DNA from: Sulfurimonadaceae bacterium
Lineage (GTDB): Bacteria; Campylobacterota; Campylobacteria; Campylobacterales; Sulfurimonadaceae
Length of the DNA stretch: 5,914 nt
NCBI GenBank assembly: GCA_028685945.1
Contig: JAQUCZ010000082.1
Span: 1 to 5,914, forward strand
Direction of reading: 5' to 3'
The position numbers were made by a program, and so were the translations under genes. The notes under the pieces were generated by a model. It made no database searches. It saw nothing but the letters and a program-made list of their open reading frames with translations, and had not been told where the DNA came from. Below are positions 1 to 5,914 of the stretch, in pieces (positions within the stretch are counted from its first letter, which is position 1; every line of letters begins with the position of its first letter).

Positions 1-2967
1 ATAAAACAGATTGAGCGAATCAAATCAAGCGAACTTTTAAGCGATAATGAAACATTTCATAAGCTTTTAGTAGAGGGTGTAAAAGTTGATGTACAAAGAG
101 ACGGCATCACTCGTGGTGAGATAGTGCATCTGGTAGATTTTGAGACGACCTCTAACAATGACTTTGTAGTGGCAAATCAATTTACTATCATTGAAAATGG
201 ACGGAGCATTCGACCGGATATCATTCTATTTATCAATGGCTTACCTTTGGTAGTGATTGAACTTAAAAATGCAGTAGATGAAAATGCCACGATAAAATCA
301 GCCCACAATCAAATCGGCACGTATAAATCACTCATCCCATCACTTTTTACTTACAATGCTTTTTGTGTCATAAGTGACGGTATAGAGGCAAAAGCCGGGA
401 CTATCTCAGCTGGACTGAGTCGTTATATGGCATGGAAGACAAGCGATGGAGAGAGTGAAGCTTCAAGGCTGATTCCTCAGATAGAAACACTTATAAATGG
501 GATGTTAAATCCTCTTGTCTTGCTTGACTTGGTGCGAAGTTTTATAGTGTTTGAGAAATCTAAAAAAGAGGACAAGAACGGCATCGTAACTATAGAGAGC
601 GTTAAAAAATTAGCGGCTTATCATCAGTACTATGCAGTCAATAAAGCAGTCCAAAGAACACTAAGTGCAAGTAGTGAGGGTGGAGATAAAAAAGGTGGCG
701 TTGTTTGGCATACGCAAGGGAGCGGAAAATCGCTCTCTATGGTGTTTTATACGGGCAAAATCGTCTTAGCTTTGAATAATCCTACCGTTCTTGTGATTAC
801 TGATAGAAATGATTTGGACGATCAGCTTTTTGATACCTTTGCTAGTTGTGGCAATCTGTTAAGACAAGAACCGATGCAAATAGAAGATAGAGAAGATTTG
901 AAACAAAAGCTCAAAGTCGCAAGCGGTGGAGTGATATTTACGACGATTCAAAAGTTTCAGCCTGAGGAGGGAAATGTTTATGACATGCTCTCGGATAGAA
1001 GAAATATAGTAGTCATAGCGGATGAAGCACACCGTACACAGTATGGCTTTAAACCAAAAACAGTAGATGACAAAGATGAAAATGGCAATGTCATAGGTAA
1101 AAAAGTTGTGTATGGTTTTGCAAAGTATCTAAGAGACGCCTTGCCAAATGCTACTTATCTAGGATTTACGGGAACACCGATTGAGAGTAGCGATGTCAAC
1201 ACACCTGCCGTATTTGGAGATTATGTAGATATTTATGATATTTCCCAAGCGGTTGAAGATGGTGCAACTGTCAAAATCTACTATGAAAGCCGACTTGCAA
1301 AAATCAACCTAAGTGATGAGGGGAAAGAGCTAGTTAAAGAGCTTGATGATGATATGTTTGGAGGTGAGGCTTTAGCCTCGCAAGATGGCGGGACTGAAGT
1401 CCCACCTCCAGAGGCACAAAAAGCAAAAGCGAAATGGACACGCCTCGAAGCACTCATAGGAAGCAAAAATCGTATAAAAGAGGTAGCCGCTGATATAGTA
1501 GCTCACTTTGAAAATCGCGGGGAGGTATTTGACGGTAAAGGGATGATAGTCTCTATGAGTAGAAGAATAGCCGTAGAGCTTTATAATGAAATCATTGCTT
1601 TAAGACCTACTTGGCATAGTGATGATCTGGACAAAGGTGTGATTAAAGTAATCATGACGGCAAGTAGCTCCGATGGAGCTGAAATGGCAAAACACCATAC
1701 CTCTAAGCAACAGCGTCGTGATTTAGCAAATCGTATGAAAGATGTAAATGATGAGCTAAAACTTGTAATTGTAAGGGATATGTGGCTTACGGGATTTGAT
1801 GCTCCGTCTATGCACACACTTTACATAGATAAACCTATGAAAGGACACAACCTTATGCAAGCGATTGCAAGGGTAAATAGAGTGTATAAAGATAAACCAG
1901 GTGGACTTGTGGTTGATTATCTTGGAATTGCAAGTGATTTGAAAAAAGCTCTTTCTTTTTATAGTGATAGTGGAGGAAAAGGTGATCCTGCACTTGCTCA
2001 AGAGAGGGCAGTAGCACTTATGCTTGAAAAACTCGAAGTTGTTTCACAGATGTATCATGGATTTGCTTATGAACAGTATTTTGAGCTTGATACAAGAGGA
2101 AAGCTATCTTTGATACTTGAGGCGGAAGAACATATTTTGGGGCTTGAAGATGGTAAAAAAAGATATATTGAGGAAGTAACAGCACTTTCAAGTGCATTTG
2201 CTATTGCAATACCTTCAGACCCAGCTATGGATGCAAAAGATGAAATTGCATTTTTCCAAGCAGTAAAAGCTAGACTTGTAAAATTTGAAAGTAAAGAGAC
2301 AAGAAGTGATGAAGAGATTGAAACAACTATACGACAAGTAATTGACCAAGCTCTTGTAACGGAGCAAGTAATAGATATATTTGATGCAAGTGGTATCAAA
2401 AAGCCTGATATTTCGATACTTTCAGAAGAGTTTTTACTTGAAGTAAAAAATATGAAGCATAAAAATATCGCTCTTGAGGTACTTAAAAAACTTTTAAATG
2501 ATGAGATAAAAACAAGATCAAAAACGAATCTTGTGCAAAGTAAGTCTTTGATGGAGATGCTTGAAAACTCTATTAAAAAATACCACAACAAAATCATCAC
2601 GGCAGTTGAAGTGATAGATGAGCTTATCAATATAAGTAAAGATATAAAATCGATGGATAAAGAACCAAAAGAGTTGGGGCTTACGGATTTTGAATATGCT
2701 TTTTACACAGCCGTTGCCAACAATGAAAGTGCAAAAGAGCTTATGAGTAAAGATGTTCTCCGTGAGCTTGCCGTGGTGCTTACGCAAAAAGTGCGAGAAA
2801 ACGCAAGTATTGACTGGACTATAAAAGAGAGTGTAAGAGCAAAACTAAAAATAGCAGTAAAAAGAGTGCTTAGACAATTTGGCTATCCGCCCGACATGCA
2901 AGCACTTGCCACCGAAACGGTACTCAAACAAGCCGAGATGATAGCAAGCGAGATAACCGAACTATAA
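1..2967 (+). CDS. hsdR: Type I restriction enzyme R subunit (HsdR), 5'-partial
   Basis: This is the ATP-dependent DNA translocase and endonuclease subunit of a type I restriction-modification complex, which acts in the cytoplasm with HsdM and HsdS to cut unmethylated foreign DNA. The reading frame is open from base 1 with no stop, so the gene begins outside the window; the GTG at 124 is internal. Of the protein, 988 residues are visible, and about 50-70 N-terminal residues are probably missing compared with the usual length of roughly 1,000-1,080. In visible numbering: PD-(D/E)xK nuclease with D73 (in RPD), E87 and K89 (in ELK); Walker A QGSGKS around K243; DEAH box 341-344; GFTGTP 388-393; MWLTGFDAP about 594-602; QAIARVNRVY about 620-629; then a helical C-terminal region ending in a conserved type I R tail (FGYPPDMQ). 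All key residues are intact, so it is probably functional. Residues about 454-472 come from a palindromic DNA element. The DNA is AT-rich compared with pyrF and acs, suggesting transfer. The stop overlaps pyrF convergently. The type I family (IC or other) is not decided. Confidence 0.96.
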   Translation: MKQIERIKSSELLSDNETFHKLLVEGVKVDVQRDGITRGEIVHLVDFETTSNNDFVVANQFTIIENGRSIRPDIILFINGLPLVVIELKNAVDENATIKSAHNQIGTYKSLIPSLFTYNAFCVISDGIEAKAGTISAGLSRYMAWKTSDGESEASRLIPQIETLINGMLNPLVLLDLVRSFIVFEKSKKEDKNGIVTIESVKKLAAYHQYYAVNKAVQRTLSASSEGGDKKGGVVWHTQGSGKSLSMVFYTGKIVLALNNPTVLVITDRNDLDDQLFDTFASCGNLLRQEPMQIEDREDLKQKLKVASGGVIFTTIQKFQPEEGNVYDMLSDRRNIVVIADEAHRTQYGFKPKTVDDKDENGNVIGKKVVYGFAKYLRDALPNATYLGFTGTPIESSDVNTPAVFGDYVDIYDISQAVEDGATVKIYYESRLAKINLSDEGKELVKELDDDMFGGEALASQDGGTEVPPPEAQKAKAKWTRLEALIGSKNRIKEVAADIVAHFENRGEVFDGKGMIVSMSRRIAVELYNEIIALRPTWHSDDLDKGVIKVIMTASSSDGAEMAKHHTSKQQRRDLANRMKDVNDELKLVIVRDMWLTGFDAPSMHTLYIDKPMKGHNLMQAIARVNRVYKDKPGGLVVDYLGIASDLKKALSFYSDSGGKGDPALAQERAVALMLEKLEVVSQMYHGFAYEQYFELDTRGKLSLILEAEEHILGLEDGKKRYIEEVTALSSAFAIAIPSDPAMDAKDEIAFFQAVKARLVKFESKETRSDEEIETTIRQVIDQALVTEQVIDIFDASGIKKPDISILSEEFLLEVKNMKHKNIALEVLKKLLNDEIKTRSKTNLVQSKSLMEMLENSIKKYHNKIITAVEVIDELINISKDIKSMDKEPKELGLTDFEYAFYTAVANNESAKELMSKDVLRELAVVLTQKVRENASIDWTIKESVRAKLKIAVKRVLRQFGYPPDMQALATETVLKQAEMIASEITEL
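1359..1410. repeat. In-frame palindromic element inside hsdR
   Basis: The stretch folds as a three-way junction. The outer stem is TGGAGGT (1359-1365) with ACCTCCA (1404-1410). Directly inside it lies hairpin A, GAGGCT-TT-AGCCTC (1366-1379), then a 10-nt linker, then hairpin B, GGGACT-GA-AGTCCC (1390-1403), which abuts the outer stem. G+C over 1360-1409 is 31 of 50, well above the flanking gene. It is read in frame as a Gly/Ala/Pro-rich peptide, GGEALASQDGGTEVPPPEA, in the acidic linker that joins the helicase core domains, where HsdR proteins vary. Hairpin A resembles the hairpin at 3786-3803. That it is an inserted mobile repeat is inference; the base pairing itself is visible in the sequence. 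Confidence 0.6.
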
Positions 2968-3645
2968 TCGTTCTAATATCTTCTCTACTACCGCGGCAGG
3001 GTCGGCGTCTTTGTAGATGGGGCGCCCCACGACGATAAAATCGACAAGCGCTTCGTGGGCGTAGGCTATGTCGGCTACGCGCTCTTGATCCCCTGCATCT
3101 TCACCGAAAGGTCGGATGCCGGGGGTGAGGGTCATAAACTCTTTTGATGTGACGTTTTTGATGCTGAGCGATTCGTATGCCGAACACACGACGCCGTCAA
3201 GCCCGCTCTCATATGCATCTTGCGCGAACTGATCCGCTTTTTGGGCGATCGGTTTTTCGTATACTTTTGTAAAATCTTCGTCGCTAAAAGAGGTAAGGGC
3301 GGTCACCGCCAAAACGATAGGGCGTTTTTCGTACGGGGAAAGGCGCTCCATCACCGTCTGCATCGCTTTGCGCCCTGCGCTGGCATGTACGTTGAACATA
3401 TCGACACCCAGTCCCATGATCGATTCGGCGGCGTCAGCCATAGTGTTTGGGATGTCGTAGAGTTTGAGGTCTAAAAAGATTTTAAAATCGGGGTTGATCT
3501 TTTTTATGGCATGTATAAAATCGGCACCGTCGCGGATATAGGAGCGAAAACCGACTTTGAGCCACACGTCGTAAGCTTTGATTTTTTTAACAAGTGCGAG
3601 GTTTTCCTCTTTTGTAGGCAAGTCAAGGGCGATACATAGTTGCAT
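2962..3645 (-). CDS. pyrF: Orotidine 5'-phosphate decarboxylase
   Basis: The enzyme catalyses the last step of de novo pyrimidine synthesis, OMP to UMP plus CO2, in the cytoplasm as a TIM-barrel dimer. The 227 residues match the short bacterial PyrF class. Visible motifs are the N-terminal strand with ALD (6-8), LKVG with Lys30, the catalytic D59-x-K61-x-x-D64 array in LDLKLYDIPNT, His87 in NVHAS, TPGIRP (174-179) followed by DQ (186-187), and the phosphate-binding VVGRPI (205-210). The start at 3645 is chosen because the protein begins MQLCIALDLP, as the family does, and an AAAGAG ribosome site (3652-3657) lies 6 nt upstream. Its stop codon (2962-2964) overlaps the end of the convergent hsdR, and no hairpin terminator is seen there. 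It follows acs on the same strand after 200 bp and has its own TATAAT promoter, so it is probably transcribed separately. Confidence 0.97.
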   Translation of the reverse strand: MQLCIALDLPTKEENLALVKKIKAYDVWLKVGFRSYIRDGADFIHAIKKINPDFKIFLDLKLYDIPNTMADAAESIMGLGVDMFNVHASAGRKAMQTVMERLSPYEKRPIVLAVTALTSFSDEDFTKVYEKPIAQKADQFAQDAYESGLDGVVCSAYESLSIKNVTSKEFMTLTPGIRPFGEDAGDQERVADIAYAHEALVDFIVVGRPIYKDADPAAVVEKILERL

Positions 3646-3673
3646 AGGTTTCTCTTTGTGAAAAATTTAGGAA

Positions 3674-3710
3674 ATTATACCGTTTTGAAGATGGGAAAAA
3701 AAGAAAGGGA
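3674..3710 (-). promoter_or_regulatory. Probable sigma-70 promoter of pyrF
   Basis: On the minus strand a perfect TATAAT (3679 down to 3674) lies 28 nt before the pyrF start, giving a predicted leader of about 20 nt. No TTGACA-like -35 is present. Instead the expected region is a T-rich run (about 3695-3709), the arrangement known for housekeeping promoters of Campylobacterota. The transcription start has not been measured; the position is inferred from the -10 box. Confidence 0.7.
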
Positions 3711-3779
3711 CGGGTCGTTTTGCTGCTTTTTTTGGAGATGAGAGTTTAGGCTTATAAAAAGGTACAACGGTTTTGATGC

Positions 3780-3816
3780 CGCGCCATGAGGCTGAAGCCT
3801 CATTTCCGAGGGCGCG
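3780..3816. repeat. Intergenic palindrome with GAGGCT/AGCCTC hairpin
   Basis: An outer stem CGCGCC (3780-3785) pairs with GGCGCG (3811-3816). Directly inside is a hairpin with 8-bp arms, ATGAGGCT-GA-AGCCTCAT (3786-3803), followed by a 7-nt linker. The core GAGGCT-nn-AGCCTC differs from the hairpin at 1366-1379 in hsdR only at the two central bases, and in both places the hairpin sits directly against an outer stem. There is no U-tract on either side, so it is not a standard intrinsic terminator, although it could end or stabilise the acs transcript. Confidence 0.6.
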
Positions 3817-3825
3817 ACGCCTAGC

Positions 3826-3845
3826 TCACGAGAGGAATCTCGTGA
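3826..3845. repeat. Perfect hairpin directly after the acs stop codon
   Basis: TCACGAGA (3826-3833) and TCTCGTGA (3838-3845) form a perfect 8-bp stem with a GGAA loop. The stem ends one base before the acs stop codon (3846-3848). In the direction of acs transcription it is followed by GCTAGGCGTCGCG and not by a run of T, so Rho-independent termination is doubtful. It probably forms one composite element with the palindrome at 3780-3816, and could protect the acs mRNA 3' end. Confidence 0.6.
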
Positions 3846-5816
3846 TTATAATCTACAAGACTGAACCGTACTTGCGATTGTTGCAACGATAGAAGGATCT
3901 TCAAGCGTTGAGATATCTTGGGTGATCGCTTCCCCTTTTGCGATAGAGCGTAGAATACGTCTCATGATTTTACCCGAACGTGTTTTAGGGAGTCCCGGAA
4001 CGAAAACCATCTCATCGCACAGTGCGATGTTTCCGATCTCTTTTTGGATCACTTTGTTGATCGCTTTGACCTCTTCAACCTCGTCGGCGATACCGTTGTC
4101 GGATTTGAGCACGACGTACGCGAAGATTCCTTCCCCTTTGATCTCGTGCGGTTTACCCACTACGGCAACCTCGGCTACGTTGGCATGTTTTTTGATTGCC
4201 GCTTCAACTTCGGCAGTTCCCATGCGGTGACCCGAAACGTTGATAACGTCATCCGTACGACCCGTGATCGTGATGTATCCCTCAGCATCGTACACCGCGC
4301 CGTCGCCCGTAAAGTAAACGGGTTTTCCGTCTTTTTTAACGTCGCCGAAGTACGATTTGACAAAACGGTCTTTGTCTCCCCAGATACCGCGGATCATTGA
4401 AGGCCAAGGGCGCGTTACACACATATAGCCCCCTTCGCCCGGCTCCACTTTTACACCCGTTTGCGGGTCTAAAATCTCTGCCATGATACCCGGAAGCGGG
4501 AAGGTCGCACATGCAGGTTTGATCGGCGTAGCTCCAGGAAGCGGAGAAACGATATGTCCGCCCGTCTCAGTTTGCCAGTAAGTATCGACGATCGCACATC
4601 TGCTGCCGCCTACCTCTTCGAAGTACCATTTCCATGCCGCAGGGTCGATCGGCTCACCGACGGTTCCGAGTACTTTGAGGCTTGAGAGGTCGTATTTTGC
4701 AGGCTCGTTTTCACCCGTTTTATGAAGTACGCGGATCGCCGTAGGCGCCGTGTAGAATTGGTTGATTTTATACTCTTCTACCATTTTCCACGGACGTCCC
4801 GCATCGGGGTAGGTCGGTACACCCTCGAACATCACCGTCGTAGCACCCATCGCAAGAGGACCGTACACGATGTAGGTATGTCCCGTGATCCAGCCCACGT
4901 CCGCCGTACACCAGTAAGTGTCGTTCTCTTTAACGTCAAATACCCACTCCATAGTCATTTGCGCCCAAAGGATATATCCCGCAGAGTTGTGTTGTACCCC
5001 TTTTGGTTTTCCCGTACTTCCCGATGTGTAAAGCAAGAAAAGCGGGTCTTCGCTCTCCATAACTTCGGGCTCGCACGTTACCGCTTGGTGTTTGATAAGC
5101 TCGTTGTAGGAGTAATCGCGCCCTGCAACCCATGTGATCTCTTCGTTGTTTCTCTCTACGATAAGCACTTTTTGTACAGGGGTATTTCCCGAAATAGCTT
5201 GATCGACTACGGGTTTGAGCATATACGGTTTGTCTTTTCTGTAGGCACCGTCTGCCGTGATAACCACTTTTGCTTCGGCGTCTTCGATACGGTCTTTAAG
5301 CGCTTCGGCAGAGAACCCTCCGAAGACGATCGAGTGGATCGCCCCGATTCTCGCACATGCCAGCATTGCGTATGCCGCTTCGGGAATCATCGGCATATAG
5401 ATTACGACACGGTCACCTTTTTTGACACCGAATTCGTTTTTAAGAAGGTTCGCAAAGCGGTTTACGTTGTAGTAAAGCTCCAAATAGGTGATGATCTGCT
5501 TGTCGCCGCGATCCCCTTCAAAAATGATCGCCGCTTTGTTTTTGCGACTCTCTAGGTGTCTATCGATACATTGCACCGAAACGTTGAGTTTTCCTCCGAC
5601 AAACCAGTTGACAAACGGGAAGTTTTGGTTATCCATAACCTCTTTAAAAGGCTCCATCCAAGTGATTTTCTCTTTTGCAAAACCACCCCAAAAACCTTCA
5701 TAATCCTCCATCGCCGCATCTTGAAGCGCTTGGTATTCACACATATTTTTAATTCTTGCATTTTTGCTGAATTCTTTGTTTGGTTTAAAAACCGGTTTGA
5801 GTTGTACTTCTGACAT
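3846..5816 (-). CDS. acs: Acetyl-CoA synthetase (AMP-forming)
   Basis: The enzyme activates acetate with ATP and CoA to acetyl-CoA via acetyl-AMP, in the cytoplasm, so that acetate can be assimilated. The 656 residues match the usual length of about 650. The N-terminal Acs domain (about 25-90) is followed by the ANL adenylation domain with the P-loop YTSGSTGKPKG (263-273), DVGWITGHTY (306-315), DTYWQTETGG (411-420) and YFTGD (501-505), the hinge GRTDDVINVSGHR (519-531), and the C-terminal PKTRSGKIMRR (610-620). Trp414 in YWQTE closes the small acyl pocket and argues for acetate over longer acids; Thr311 and Val386 also agree with the Salmonella enzyme, while position 310 is Ile. Lys616 is the lysine that is acetylated to switch off Acs in other bacteria. 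The start is set by AAGGAG 9 nt upstream. The upstream exonuclease gene ends 3 nt before, so both are probably on one mRNA and translationally coupled. The tail after LEDPSIV (STVQSCRL) ends at a palindrome. Confidence 0.98.
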   Translation of the reverse strand: MSEVQLKPVFKPNKEFSKNARIKNMCEYQALQDAAMEDYEGFWGGFAKEKITWMEPFKEVMDNQNFPFVNWFVGGKLNVSVQCIDRHLESRKNKAAIIFEGDRGDKQIITYLELYYNVNRFANLLKNEFGVKKGDRVVIYMPMIPEAAYAMLACARIGAIHSIVFGGFSAEALKDRIEDAEAKVVITADGAYRKDKPYMLKPVVDQAISGNTPVQKVLIVERNNEEITWVAGRDYSYNELIKHQAVTCEPEVMESEDPLFLLYTSGSTGKPKGVQHNSAGYILWAQMTMEWVFDVKENDTYWCTADVGWITGHTYIVYGPLAMGATTVMFEGVPTYPDAGRPWKMVEEYKINQFYTAPTAIRVLHKTGENEPAKYDLSSLKVLGTVGEPIDPAAWKWYFEEVGGSRCAIVDTYWQTETGGHIVSPLPGATPIKPACATFPLPGIMAEILDPQTGVKVEPGEGGYMCVTRPWPSMIRGIWGDKDRFVKSYFGDVKKDGKPVYFTGDGAVYDAEGYITITGRTDDVINVSGHRMGTAEVEAAIKKHANVAEVAVVGKPHEIKGEGIFAYVVLKSDNGIADEVEEVKAINKVIQKEIGNIALCDEMVFVPGLPKTRSGKIMRRILRSIAKGEAITQDISTLEDPSIVATIASTVQSCRL

Positions 5817-5819
5817 TTG

Positions 5820-5914
5820 TTATTTCTCCTTGGTTAATTTTAAATAGATCATTGCCGTCATGATCGCGTCGTTGACGGCGTTATGGGCTCCCATTTGGGG
5901 AATGTTGCATTTGT
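5820..5914 (-). CDS. DnaQ-like 3'-5' exonuclease, C-terminal fragment (5'-partial)
   Basis: The last 30 codons are present, read from 5912 and ending with TAA at 5822-5820; the start is outside the window. The peptide contains GAHNAVNDAIMTAMIYLKL, which fits the Exo III motif (H-x-A-x-x-D) of DEDDh exonucleases, the family of the DNA polymerase III epsilon subunit: His and Asp are the catalytic residues of that motif, and the sequence after it (TA..YLKL) is typical of the final helix. The protein ends soon after, so the exonuclease domain lies at the C-terminus. Small exonucleases of this kind are found beside acs and acetate transport genes in several proteobacteria; a role there is not established. 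The substrate cannot be judged from the fragment. Confidence 0.8.
   Translation of the reverse strand, partial: KCNIPQMGAHNAVNDAIMTAMIYLKLTKEK
5826..5831 (-). promoter_or_regulatory. Ribosome binding site of acs inside the exonuclease gene
   Basis: AAGGAG on the minus strand lies 9 nt before the acs ATG. It forms part of the last lysine and glutamate codons of the upstream exonuclease gene, whose stop follows within a few bases. Ribosomes finishing the exonuclease would therefore end on the acs initiation region, which supports coupling. Confidence 0.8.

Noticed and set aside
124..126. GTG as the start of hsdR
   Set aside because: The frame continues open to base 1 and the upstream 41 codons encode conserved HsdR sequence (FHKLLVEGVKVDVQRDG), so this codon is internal.
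2067..2630. Minus-strand open frame (187 codons) opposite hsdR
   Set aside because: Its Ser/Ile/Phe-rich composition reflects the complement of AT-rich coding sequence; hsdR on the other strand is conserved throughout.
2963..2968. TATAAT on the plus strand at the hsdR stop
   Set aside because: No plus-strand gene follows, and the match arises from overlapping stop codons.
3695..3733. A7/T7 inverted tracts as an intrinsic terminator for acs
   Set aside because: The potential stem is only A-T pairs with a long loop and would be unstable; the tracts fit better as the T-rich part of the pyrF promoter and upstream A-tract.
3844..3853. TATAAT on both strands within GATTATAATC as a promoter
   Set aside because: It follows from the palindrome; no upstream promoter element and no suitably placed gene were seen.
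4722..5555. Long plus-strand open frame (277 codons) opposite acs
   Set aside because: It lies wholly antisense to a clearly conserved acs reading frame, is rich in Arg, His, Val and Phe in a way typical of shadow frames, and shows no recognisable domain or good ribosome site.
1..5914. CRISPR array, tRNA, rRNA or insertion-sequence transposase
   Set aside because: No regularly spaced repeats, tRNA cloverleaf, rRNA-like sequence or transposase motif was found when reading the window.

Overview
The window reads as chromosomal DNA of a free-living campylobacterotal (epsilonproteobacterial) organism, probably of the Sulfuricurvum/Sulfurimonas type. This rests on the style of the PyrF and acetyl-CoA synthetase proteins, on an exonuclease gene placed directly before acs, and on a pyrF promoter with a perfect TATAAT, no -35 hexamer and a T-rich stretch instead. 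The genus is an inference.

Layout: (1) Positions 1-2967, plus strand: a type I restriction-modification motor/nuclease subunit (HsdR), open at its 5' end because the window begins inside the gene. (2) Positions 2962-3645, minus strand: pyrF, convergent with hsdR and overlapping it by 6 bp at the stop codons. (3) Positions 3646-3845: a 200-bp intergenic stretch with the pyrF promoter on one side and a cluster of strong palindromes on the other. (4) Positions 3846-5816, minus strand: acs, acetyl-CoA synthetase, complete. (5) Positions 5820-5914, minus strand: the last 30 codons of a DnaQ-like (DEDDh) 3'-5' exonuclease, whose stop codon lies 3 nt before the acs start.

The hsdR DNA is clearly more AT-rich than pyrF/acs: two sampled 60-base lines give 18/60 G+C at 2281-2340 in hsdR and 35/60 at 4261-4320 in acs. 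The junction at about 2965 therefore looks like the edge of an acquired restriction-modification locus next to core metabolic genes. HsdR would defend against foreign DNA together with HsdM and HsdS, which must lie outside the window. PyrF makes UMP, and Acs activates acetate to acetyl-CoA; these two share a strand but probably not a promoter.

The most unusual signal is a GC-rich, three-way-junction-like palindromic element of about 52 bp (1359-1410) lying in frame inside hsdR, in the linker between helicase domains. It shares a GAGGCT-nn-AGCCTC hairpin with the palindrome cluster downstream of acs (3780-3845). The two may belong to one dispersed small palindromic repeat family that can insert into coding sequence. 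I see no evidence of a wholly new multi-gene system here.
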